From Actinacidiphila acidipaludis (GTDB taxonomy: Bacteria; Actinomycetota; Actinomycetes; Streptomycetales; Streptomycetaceae), in contig NZ_JAINZZ010000006.1 of the NCBI RefSeq assembly GCF_019890725.1, forward strand, positions 124,001 to 188,000: 64,000 nt of DNA, read 5' to 3'. This document shows, in pieces, positions 8,005-14,875 of this stretch. Made by a program: the position numbers and the translations under genes. The notes below the pieces were generated by a model. The model had not been told where the DNA came from and did not search any database. It was given only the letters and a program-made list of their open reading frames with translations. The stretch's first letter is position 1. Every line of letters starts with the position of its first letter.

Positions 8005-8907
8005 TCAGCCGGTCGCGCCATCGGCGGTCAGGCGCTTCCACGACGCCCGCAGACGCGTCTCCGAGGCGCTGTGACCGGAAGCGCGGAACCGGGAAGCGGC
8101 CTCGCGGTAGGAGGGCGGAGGGATCTGGGAGGCGAGGATCTGCCCGATGATCGCGTCCAGGTCGTCATCCGACAGGGCGGGCGCGTCCAGCGCGGGCAGG
8201 GTCGGAAGCGGCTCAACCGGCCCCCACACCGGCAACTCCCACAGCGACTGCGCGCCGGGTGCGACACGACCGGTCACGCTGGCCAGAGCCGCCGCGGACT
8301 TCTCATCCGTGCGGGCCTTTTCCAGCACCGCCCACGCCTCCGACAGTGCGGCGGCGGTCGCGGCCTGCACGCGTGCGATGCGCGCGCCTGCCTCCGTCAC
8401 GGCGGTCAGCCGGGTCTCTTCGGTCGTGGCGTCGGCCCGCAGCCTTGCCCGCGCCACCGCGGCTTCATCGCGCGCCTCTTGCTGAATGGCGCTGATCTTG
8501 TCCAGCGCGCCCGCGGTAAGTGCGGTGCGCTCCCACAGGCTGTGGACAAGCCACAGCGCCTTCGCTGCGATCGGCAGCCATGCCACGGCCAGCCACGCAC
8601 CCGCGGACTTCTCGGCGAGCAGCGCGTGAGCGACCAGAACACCGGTCGCCAGTAGGCCGAACGCCCAGCCGACCGCGGTGACCGGTCGGGAGTGGTCGCC
8701 CTGCGCGGCAAGACGCCGCTCGTAGGCCAGCGTCGCCAGCCAACCCCCGTCCAGGCCCAGACCGACCACCAGGGCAACCGGCCACGGCATCGACTGACCG
8801 AGCCACATCACGACCACGGCCAGCGTGAGCACCATCGACACGACCGTCATCGCCACGGCCGGCGCGACGGTCAACAGGCGCTTGAGGTTCTTGCGGGTGC
8901 GGTTCAT
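8005..8907 (-). CDS. SpdB-like, DUF2637-type membrane protein (plasmid spread)
   Basis: A 300-aa protein with four predicted membrane helices at about 10-125 (VAMTVVSMVLTLAVVVMWL, WPVALVVGLGLDGGWLATLAY, VGWAFGLLATGVLVAHALL, AWLAVAWLPIAAKALWLVHSLW). An Ala/Arg/Glu-rich coiled-coil follows at about 140-210 and a C-terminal helix-turn-helix-like segment ends in FRASGHSASETRLRASWKRL. This layout is that of SpdB2/DUF2637 proteins, which help distribute the element along recipient hyphae with TraB. ATG 8907 overlaps the 98-aa gene stop. Confidence 0.8.
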   Translation of the reverse strand: MNRTRKNLKRLLTVAPAVAMTVVSMVLTLAVVVMWLGQSMPWPVALVVGLGLDGGWLATLAYERRLAAQGDHSRPVTAVGWAFGLLATGVLVAHALLAEKSAGAWLAVAWLPIAAKALWLVHSLWERTALTAGALDKISAIQQEARDEAAVARARLRADATTEETRLTAVTEAGARIARVQAATAAALSEAWAVLEKARTDEKSAAALASVTGRVAPGAQSLWELPVWGPVEPLPTLPALDAPALSDDDLDAIIGQILASQIPPPSYREAASRFRASGHSASETRLRASWKRLTADGATG

Positions 8908-9200
8908 GCCGCCACCTGCTTTCCCCGCGGGCGGCGGCGGGCGGGAACGGTGGGGCGGGCCGGGACGAGGTTCAGGAGCTCCGGCATCGTGCGGCCGATG
9001 GTCTCCACGGCCAGCGCGGTCGTGCGGTCGTACAGGCCCGGGTCATCGGCGAGGATGTCCCGCGCGGCGGCCAGCCGGGCCGCGCGCTCTTCCTCGCTCT
9101 CACCCTCCTCACCCAGCCACAACTCCAGCGGGGTACCCAGGGCCAGCTCAACGAACTCTTCGGCCGTAACGGCCACCTGACCAGCGACGATACTTCTCAT
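8904..9200 (-). CDS. Hypothetical 98-aa acidic protein, first gene of the transfer operon
   Basis: A mostly alpha-helical protein: TAEEFVELALGTPLELWLGEEG, an acidic/basic helix (GESEEERAARLAAARDILADDP), and a basic Pro/Arg end. ATG 9200 has AGGAGA upstream at somewhat long spacing. Its stop overlaps the SpdB-like start (ATGA). The predicted promoter at 9559-9587 lies about 350 bases upstream. Function unknown. Confidence 0.65.
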   Translation of the reverse strand: MRSIVAGQVAVTAEEFVELALGTPLELWLGEEGESEEERAARLAAARDILADDPGLYDRTTALAVETIGRTMPELLNLVPARPTVPARRRPRGKQVAA

Positions 9201-9244
9201 GGGTCGTGCACTCTCCTAGATCGCAGGGGAACGGCCCGAACAAG

Positions 9245-9272
9245 CGGCCCCGGAGTTGCAGCTCCGGGGCCG
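9245..9272 (-). terminator. GC-rich hairpin in the leader of the transfer operon
   Basis: An 11-bp perfect stem (CGGCCCCGGAG and its complement) with a 6-base loop, 45 bases upstream of the 98-aa gene start and inside the predicted leftward transcript. Its placement fits an attenuator; it could also stop read-through from the right. Confidence 0.5.
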
Positions 9273-9558
9273 TGTGCCGTTCAAGGTGGAGTGCCCCGGG
9301 CCCGATTCGATCGGACGCCCTCGCGGCGGAATGCCGGGGCCGACGTGCATGCGTCTCCTTCGGGCCAGCGGCTCCCGTATCAGGTAGAGCCGCCGCAGCC
9401 CGTTGTAGGCAGAGACGTGACCTTTCGGTCTCGTGCCATCCGGCTGACAAGGCGCCGGTGACCTCCCCCCGACCAACGCGGGGCTCCTGGGCATGCCTGA
9501 GCAGCCCAAAGAAGGGCCACTCTGTGCCGTTCCGGACTTCTCCGGTGGCGACGTGTCC

Positions 9559-9587
9559 AACATAGCCAACCTGCTTAGACAGGTCAA
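9559..9587 (-). promoter_or_regulatory. Predicted leftward promoter of the transfer operon with overlapping inverted repeat
   Basis: On the minus strand, TTGACC (plus positions 9582-9587), a 17-base spacer, then TATGTT (9559-9564). The inverted repeat CCTG-CTTAGA-CAGG overlaps the -35 box. The GntR gene starts 50 bases away in the opposite direction, so its product may repress both. KorSA of pSAM2 works in this way; the operator assignment is inferred. Apart from this promoter and the hairpin at 9245, the 436-bp gap 9201-9636 shows nothing convincing. Confidence 0.55.
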
Positions 9588-9636
9588 CCAGGCTGCGCAT
9601 GCTGCTCAGGATGGGCAGGTGGCCTACCATGGCGGG

Positions 9637-10476
9637 ATGAGCCTCGACCCGAACGACGACCGCCCGCCGTACTTGCAGGTCAACAGTGTTCTGCGTGCCG
9701 AAATCCTCACGAAGAAGTTCGAGCCTGGAACACAACTCCCGTCCGGCCCCGAGTTGGCCAAGCGTTTCGGGGTGGCTCGCGGCACGGTCACGCGAGCGAT
9801 CGACATGTTGCGAGACGAGGGACTGATCGTGACCCGCAAGGGGTCCGGTTCCTACGTCCGTGAACGCACTGAGCGGCCGGTAGGACTACGACCGCACCTG
9901 GAAATGGCGTTCGCCGACCAACAGGTGACGATCGACTTCGCAGGCTTTAGCAGTGAGACGCTGCACAGCGCGATGCAAGAACCTCTCGACAAAATCCGCG
10001 CGGGCCGATTGCGGCCCGAGTCCATCGCGGTCCGACTCCTACTGCCGGACACCACGGCTCCGATGGCGGTCCCGACCCTGGTGGACGGCCTGGCGGATGA
10101 TCCAGCGCTGAGGAACCGGGCCCGCGACATCGCCCTAACGAACGCAGCCGGCATCAAGCACTCGGTGGAGGTGCTGGCGGAGATGGGTCTGGTGGAAAAA
10201 GCCACAGTGGACGTGAAGGTCTATAGGGCGACGTCCCTGTTCAAGCTATACGTCCTCAACCACCGCGATGTGTTCTTCGGCTTCTACCCCCTACGTGAGC
10301 GCACGCTGGCGGTAGAGGGCAAAGCACGTACGTTCTTCGACATCACGGGCAAGGATGCGACCCTCTTCCACCACGCAGCCGGGCCTGACGCGGAATCGAT
10401 GGGCTCCCAGTACGTTCAGCAAGCCACGACGTGGTTCGACAGCGTATGGTCCACGATCGCCTTTGAGCGCGCGTGA
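9637..10476 (+). CDS. GntR-family transcriptional regulator (KorSA-like)
   Basis: A 279-aa protein. Residues about 10-80 are a GntR winged helix: PPYLQVNSVLRAEI, LPSGPELAKRFGVARGTVTRAIDMLRDEGLIVTRKGSGSYV. The C-terminal two thirds are not a plain UTRA domain and are not recognised. GntR regulators such as KorSA silence transfer and excision of AICEs. ATG 9637 follows GGCGGG and fits the family N-terminus; an upstream in-frame start at 9493 would add 48 residues unlike any GntR protein. The stop overlaps the HAD gene start, so regulator and phosphatase are coupled. Confidence 0.85.
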   Translation: MSLDPNDDRPPYLQVNSVLRAEILTKKFEPGTQLPSGPELAKRFGVARGTVTRAIDMLRDEGLIVTRKGSGSYVRERTERPVGLRPHLEMAFADQQVTIDFAGFSSETLHSAMQEPLDKIRAGRLRPESIAVRLLLPDTTAPMAVPTLVDGLADDPALRNRARDIALTNAAGIKHSVEVLAEMGLVEKATVDVKVYRATSLFKLYVLNHRDVFFGFYPLRERTLAVEGKARTFFDITGKDATLFHHAAGPDAESMGSQYVQQATTWFDSVWSTIAFERA

Positions 10477-11156
10477 ATACGGATCCGGAGGAACTGGCAT
10501 CGATCCTCGCGCCGGTGCGTCACGTCCTGCTCGACTTCGACGGGCCGGTCTGCTCCGTGTTCGCAGGCTTCCCCGCGGCCGATGTCGCTCGGCGACTTGC
10601 TGATCTACTTGCGGGCCCGGACGGCCTCCCGCCAGGTCACGGACTGATGGACCCTTTGGCCATGCTGCGGCATATTGCCGACGTGCGGCCGGACCTGGTT
10701 CCGATGGCGGACGACGCATTGGCGCGGCTGGAGGTTGAAGCCGTCGCACAGGCGAGACCTACTGAGGGCTCCGTGGAGTTCCTGGAGGCGTGCGCAGCCA
10801 GCGACAGACAGGTGTGGTTGGTCAGCAACAACGCGACGGCAGCCATGGACCGATACATCGAGACATACCAGCTCAAGGCCTTGGTGGCGGGGTGCTTCGG
10901 ACGCGTACCCGGTCGACCGAAGTCCATGAAACCATCGCCGGAACTCCTGCTAGCCGCAATGCGAGTGGCGCATGCGGAGCCCGCCGAATGCATCTTCATC
11001 GGTGACGCGATCCGCGACGTTCAAGCCGCCAAGGCAGCCGGGGTGTTGACGATCGGGTACGCAAACAAGCCGGGAAAAGCGGAAGCCCTTGCAGAAGCGG
11101 GCGCTGTCTCGATCGTGACTCTAATGAAGACGCTGGCAGAGTCGTGGCCAGCGTGA
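10473..11156 (+). CDS. HAD-family hydrolase (subfamily IA-like phosphatase)
   Basis: A 227-aa protein. HAD motif I is VLLDFDGPV (about 22), motif II is WLVSNN (about 118), the motif III Lys is in KPSPELLLAAM, and motif IV is CIFIGDAIRDVQAAKAAG (about 170). This is a complete catalytic set with a helical cap. GTG 10473 overlaps the GntR stop (GTGA). Many AICEs carry a small hydrolase (often NUDIX) beside the regulator. A role in sensing or clearing a nucleotide or sugar phosphate that controls the repressor is inference. Confidence 0.85.
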   Translation: MNTDPEELASILAPVRHVLLDFDGPVCSVFAGFPAADVARRLADLLAGPDGLPPGHGLMDPLAMLRHIADVRPDLVPMADDALARLEVEAVAQARPTEGSVEFLEACAASDRQVWLVSNNATAAMDRYIETYQLKALVAGCFGRVPGRPKSMKPSPELLLAAMRVAHAEPAECIFIGDAIRDVQAAKAAGVLTIGYANKPGKAEALAEAGAVSIVTLMKTLAESWPA

Positions 11157-11312
11157 AGCGATGTCCGAACCCCGTGACGCGTATCGGCACAGTTCACAGT
11201 CTCAACCGCAGTCTCATCCATCCGCGTACATGCCCGTACGCTCATGCGTGCCAGACATCGCCGACCAGTGCGCCGAACGGCTGTGAACCTGCCGGGACAG
11301 GCGCATGCAGAG

Positions 11313-11368
11313 TTGGAAAGCGTGTTGGGGGCAACCCCTCACGAGTTCGAATCTCGTATCCTCCGCCA
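11313..11368 (+). other. attR: 3' half of tRNA-Ser(GGA), right end of the element
   Basis: Starting at the anticodon loop TTGGAAA, the sequence continues through a serine-type long variable arm, a T arm with TTCGAAT, the acceptor strand ATCCTCC, discriminator G and encoded CCA. Upstream bases do not pair with the 3' anticodon stem and no D arm exists, so this is not a complete tRNA gene. It is the displaced tRNA end created by integration; an intact copy is expected left of the window. Confidence 0.88.
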
Positions 11369-11390
11369 GTGCCTCACCGGGCACGATGTC

Positions 11391-11420
11391 GAAGGGCCCC
11401 GCCTCGCGGCGGGGCCCTTC
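11391..11420 (+). terminator. Terminator after the tRNA-Ser 3' end
   Basis: A 13-bp perfect stem GAAGGGCCCCGCC with loop TCGC. It lies 22 bases beyond CCA and was probably the original terminator of the chromosomal tRNA gene, now separated from it by the element. The same stem is used at 22646. The remaining gap 11421-11589 holds no gene. Confidence 0.8.
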
Positions 11421-11589
11421 GCCGTTCGGGCGTCGGTCGGAGCCGTGCCTCAGGCGTTGCCCCGGCCCGGACGGCAGCGCAGTTCACCGCTCGGCACGCT
11501 CGGCACGCTCGGTGGGACGTCCGGCTGCGGTGTCGGTCCCCGGACGTATCGTTCCCGGCACCGCACACCGACCGTGAGGACCAAGGGAC

Positions 11590-13098
11590 TTGACCGAGCT
11601 GTCCGCTTTCCCCCTGCCCTTTCACGCTTCCCGTTCCACAGCGTTCGCGGCGCCCCGGACGCTGCGGGAACTGGAGATGATGCGGTGCAGCGCCCGCATC
11701 CGGGAGAAGCCCGGCTGGTTCGACAAGATGAACGACGCCGGCATCGTCGCCAGGTGGACGCGGGAGGCGGTCGCCCAGGGCCTCACCGAGGCGCAGGTCC
11801 GTTACGTCCTCGCCGAACTCGGACACTACGCCGCGCTGCGGGACGGGCGAACCGGCGTCGAGGTGTCCGCCGTCGACGGGGTGTGGCAGTCGGACACGCT
11901 GGTCGACGAGGAGCTCCGGGCGCGGCTGCGCGAGGCGGTCCGGGTTCTGGAAGAGGTCCCGGAAGCGGAGCGGGACTGGCATCCCGGATCCGGTGGCCAG
12001 GTACTGGATCTGGTGCATCCCTCGCTGTTCTGCCTGGTCCGAGAGGTGAGCGGCGGGCCCGAGCGGGCCTGGCACAACCCCACGGACCGCTGGTCGAGGT
12101 ACGAGTTCTCGGAGAAGTTCCAGTGGCTGCCCACCGACGTCGACGTCCGTGACGACGGTGACGTCGCCTTCCGTTCGTACGTCAACAACGTCCACCCGGA
12201 GGCTCATCGCGAACTGGCCCTCGTCCTGCCGGACGTGTTCGCGCGGCTGCGCCCGCTGCTGGAGAACGTGCTGACCGATCTGCGGCACCCACGGCCGCTG
12301 CGGATCGAGGCCGATCCCTGGGGTTGGTACGACGCCGAACCGCAGTATCCGGAGAAGTCCTCCTTCAGCGACGACGAGGCCTACGCGGAGGCCCGTCGCG
12401 TGTGGGAGACGGCCCACACCGACTGGTGGGAGACCCGCCGGCCGGTCATCCCCGACGCCCCGGCCTTCACCGCGCCCGAGGTGCCGGGCGGCCCCGACCG
12501 TGTCGACCTGCGCGGCTGCCGCGTCCAGGTGATCGTCAAGCTCGCCACCATTCATCTCACCCCGGACGAGCCCGAATACGCCGGTGGCTCCTGGCATGTC
12601 GAGGGCATGATGAACGAGCGGATCGTCTCGACCGGCATCTACTACTGGGACAGCGAGAACATCACCGAGAGCCGGCTGAGCTTCCGGGCGGCGCTCGACG
12701 ACCCGGACTACGAGCAGAACGACGACAACGGTCTGCGCGAGGTCTACGGTCTCGAGAACGAGGACGCGCTGAACCAGATGCTGGGATCGGCGTCGACCCC
12801 GGCCGGCCGTTGCCTGGCGTTCCCGAACGTCCTGCAGCACCGCGTCGGCGCGTTCCGCCTCGCGGACGGGACGCGCCCGGGGTATCGCAAGATTCTGGCG
12901 TTCTTCCTCGTCGACCCGTCGCAGAACATCGTCTCGACCTCCGACGTCCCGCCGCAGCAGCCCTGGTCCGACACCTCGACGATGACGCTGGAGCAGGCCA
13001 GGGTCTACCGCGAACACCTGATGCAGGAGCGGAAGTTCTTCGTCGACGAGCACAACGAGCAGCTCTACGAGCGGGAGTTCTCCCTCTGCGAGCACTGA
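11590..13098 (+). CDS. DUF4246-family protein
   Basis: A 502-aa protein of near full family length. The N-terminal half includes IREKPGWFDKMNDAGIVARW; the C-terminal half holds the family core CRVQVIVKLATIHLTPDEPEY, GGSWHVEGMMNE, IYYWDSENITESRLSF and FPNVLQHRVGAF. DUF4246 occurs in fungi and some Streptomyces and has no established activity. The HxE at about 334, a later His in LQHRV and the Arg in YRKI are spaced like an Fe(II)/2-oxoglutarate oxygenase facial triad, which is inference. The TTG start has GAGGA upstream. Confidence 0.85.
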   Translation: MTELSAFPLPFHASRSTAFAAPRTLRELEMMRCSARIREKPGWFDKMNDAGIVARWTREAVAQGLTEAQVRYVLAELGHYAALRDGRTGVEVSAVDGVWQSDTLVDEELRARLREAVRVLEEVPEAERDWHPGSGGQVLDLVHPSLFCLVREVSGGPERAWHNPTDRWSRYEFSEKFQWLPTDVDVRDDGDVAFRSYVNNVHPEAHRELALVLPDVFARLRPLLENVLTDLRHPRPLRIEADPWGWYDAEPQYPEKSSFSDDEAYAEARRVWETAHTDWWETRRPVIPDAPAFTAPEVPGGPDRVDLRGCRVQVIVKLATIHLTPDEPEYAGGSWHVEGMMNERIVSTGIYYWDSENITESRLSFRAALDDPDYEQNDDNGLREVYGLENEDALNQMLGSASTPAGRCLAFPNVLQHRVGAFRLADGTRPGYRKILAFFLVDPSQNIVSTSDVPPQQPWSDTSTMTLEQARVYREHLMQERKFFVDEHNEQLYEREFSLCEH

Positions 13099-13267
13099 GC
13101 TCCGTGGGGCTCCGCCCGCCTGGGCGCCGCGGTCCTCAGGGGATCGCCCAGGCCTCGCGGGGGAACCAGTGGCAGAGGTCGTCGCGCATGGCCGGAGTCT
13201 CCGGACCGAGGCGGGCACCCCGTGCCGGCCGGCGGCCCCGCCCGCCGGGCACAATAGTAGCGGCAGA

Positions 13268-13291
13268 GATAGTATCTCTAGCGATACTATC
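13268..13291. promoter_or_regulatory. Palindromic operator upstream of the DUF234 ATPase gene
   Basis: GATAGTATC, six bases, then its exact complement GATACTATC, ending 17 bases before the ATG. The right arm can serve as a -10 box. The AT-rich perfect palindrome stands out against about 70 percent GC and looks like a repressor site. No regulator gene is adjacent. Confidence 0.65.
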
Positions 13292-13308
13292 GATCACGGG
13301 GGCTTGTC

Positions 13309-14733
13309 ATGCGTCGTTTCATCGGACGAGACCGGGAGCTGCGCGTGCTCCACAACGTCTTCCAGGGAGTGCGTGACGCCGTCGGGACGGCGAAGCCCGG
13401 CCAGTGCGTCCTCATGCGCGGGCGGCGGCGGGTGGGCAAGTCCAGCCTCGTCGAGGAGTTCCTGCGGCGCACGGAGGTTCCCAACCTCTTCTTCACCGCA
13501 TCCGGCGGCACGGCGGAGGACGAGCTGACGGAGCTGCTCGACGCCGTCGCCAGGTCCACCCTGCCCGAACGGGAACTGTTCGCGGAGGAAACCCCGGGAC
13601 AATGGAACGCGGCGTTCCGGCTCCTCGCCGAAATGCTCCCCGACGACACCCCGAGCGTGGTCGTCATCGACGAGGTCCCCTATCTGATGGAACGCGTCGA
13701 CGCCTTCGAGGGCATGCTGCAGCGGGCGTGGGACCGTCTGCTCAGCCGGAAGCCCGTGCTTCTCCTCCTCGTCGGATCCGATCTCTCGATGATGGAGGCG
13801 CTGAACAGCTACGACCGCCCCTTCCACCAACGGGGCCGGGAAATGGTCGTGGGGCCGCTGAACCCGGCCGACATCAGCGAGATGCTCGAGCTGGAACCGG
13901 CCCCCGCCTTCGACGCCGCCCTGGTCACCGGTGGTCTCCCGCTGATCTGTGCGGAGTGGCGCCCGGGGGCCGACGTCTGGGAGTTTCTCCGCGACGCGCT
14001 GGACAACCCGATCTCCGCACTGCTCGTCTCCGCCGAGCGGTCGTTGTCCGCGGAGTTCCCGCCGCAGGCGATGAGCAGGGAGGTCCTGCGCGCCATCGGG
14101 AGCGGTGAGCGGACCTTCACCAACATCGCGCGCGCCGCGGGAGGCATCGCCCACACCACGCTCACCCGGGCCACCGAGGTTCTGACGGAGAAGCGCGTCG
14201 TGGCGGCCGAACTGCCCCTCTCGCTCCGGCCGTCGAAGGAACGCCGCTACCGCGTTGCCGACCCGTATCTGCGGTTCTGGCTGGCGTTCCTGGACCCCCA
14301 CATGGCGGAGATCGAGCGCATGCGCGGAGATCTCACGCTGAGCCGGATCAAGGAGCGGTGGACGAGTTGGCGGGGGCGTGCGGTCGAGCCCCTCGTCCGG
14401 GAGTCTCTCGCCCGGCTGCTGCCGGACGCGGCCCTGCCCGCCGCACCGGCCATCGGCGGGTACTGGACCCGTAGCAACGATGTCGAGATCGATGTGGTGG
14501 GCGGCGACCGGCAGCCGGTGGCACGGGAGTTGCTCTTCCTCGGTTCGATCAAGTGGTTGGAGACCGCTGCCTTCGACAGCCATGACCTGGCAGCGCTGCA
14601 AAGGCACCGGGCCGCGCTCACCGATGATCCGGTACCTCTCATGGCGATCTCACGCAACGGGATCGACTGCTCAGGACTCGCGGCGGCGTACGGCCCCGAG
14701 GCCCTGCTCAGCGCGTGGCGCAAGCCGTCGTGA
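13309..14733 (+). CDS. AAA-family ATPase with C-terminal DUF234 domain
   Basis: A 474-aa protein. MRRFIGRDRELRVL and Walker A (MRGRRRVGKSSLVEEF, about 38-55) are followed by Walker B (SVVVIDEVPYLME, about 120) and a sensor segment (LLLVGSDLSMM). A winged helix (about 255-310) precedes the nuclease-like DUF234 domain (about 320-470, with RRYRVADPYLRFWLAF). This is the archaeal-type ATPase/DUF234 pair found in bacteria and archaea, of unknown function. ATG 13309 lies 17 bases after the operator. It converges with the GH92 gene at a shared terminator. Confidence 0.88.
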   Translation: MRRFIGRDRELRVLHNVFQGVRDAVGTAKPGQCVLMRGRRRVGKSSLVEEFLRRTEVPNLFFTASGGTAEDELTELLDAVARSTLPERELFAEETPGQWNAAFRLLAEMLPDDTPSVVVIDEVPYLMERVDAFEGMLQRAWDRLLSRKPVLLLLVGSDLSMMEALNSYDRPFHQRGREMVVGPLNPADISEMLELEPAPAFDAALVTGGLPLICAEWRPGADVWEFLRDALDNPISALLVSAERSLSAEFPPQAMSREVLRAIGSGERTFTNIARAAGGIAHTTLTRATEVLTEKRVVAAELPLSLRPSKERRYRVADPYLRFWLAFLDPHMAEIERMRGDLTLSRIKERWTSWRGRAVEPLVRESLARLLPDAALPAAPAIGGYWTRSNDVEIDVVGGDRQPVARELLFLGSIKWLETAAFDSHDLAALQRHRAALTDDPVPLMAISRNGIDCSGLAAAYGPEALLSAWRKPS

Positions 14734-14773
14734 GGACCGGACAGCAGGCCCCCCTTGCCGATCGCCCAGGACA

Positions 14774-14819
14774 GGCCGGAGGGCCCCGCCGAGAAGGAAC
14801 TCGGCGGGGCCCTCCGGCC
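14774..14819. terminator. Bidirectional terminator between converging genes
   Basis: A perfect 20-bp stem (14774-14793 with 14800-14819) around AAGGAA, lying between the stop of the ATPase gene and that of the GH92-PAP2 gene. Its symmetry lets it end both transcripts. Confidence 0.88.
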
Positions 14820-14825
14820 ATGGGG

Positions 14826-14875
14826 TCAGCGCCCGTCAGCGCCCGTCAGCGCCCCTCAGCGCCCGTCAGCGCCCG
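14826..14875. repeat. Five tandem decamers TCAGCGCCCG at the GH92-PAP2 stop codon
   Basis: Five head-to-tail copies of TCAGCGCCCG, the third ending in C. The fifth copy supplies the stop codon (TCA read as TGA on the minus strand) of the leftward gene. Because the unit is 10 bases, successive copies offer a stop in every frame. Confidence 0.8.

Larger units (their letters stand above)
1..11368. mobile_element. Integrated AICE (Streptomyces integrative and conjugative element), left end outside the window
   Basis: The gene set is that of a pSAM2/SLP1-type AICE: excisionase, prim-pol replication protein, TraB/FtsK translocase, SpdB-like membrane protein and a GntR regulator, mostly leftward and translationally coupled. 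The right boundary is a tRNA-Ser 3' half at 11313-11368. In AICEs the integrase lies beside xis next to the restored tRNA gene, so int and the full tRNA-Ser should lie just left of base 1. Family assignment is established knowledge; the left boundary is inferred. Confidence 0.85.

Noticed and set aside
9216..9587. A 123-codon leftward gene in the leader of the transfer operon
   Set aside because: Its Pro/Arg/Gly/Ser composition is that of out-of-frame GC-rich DNA, it contains the hairpin at 9245, and no AICE transfer protein motif is recognisable.
9493..9636. Longer N-terminus for the GntR regulator
   Set aside because: The added 48 residues are unlike GntR proteins and overlap the predicted operator and promoter; ATG 9637 fits the family start.
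11301..11368. A complete tRNA-Ser gene
   Set aside because: Only the part from the anticodon loop to CCA is present; bases upstream do not form the D arm or the 5' anticodon and acceptor strands. It is an attachment-site remnant.
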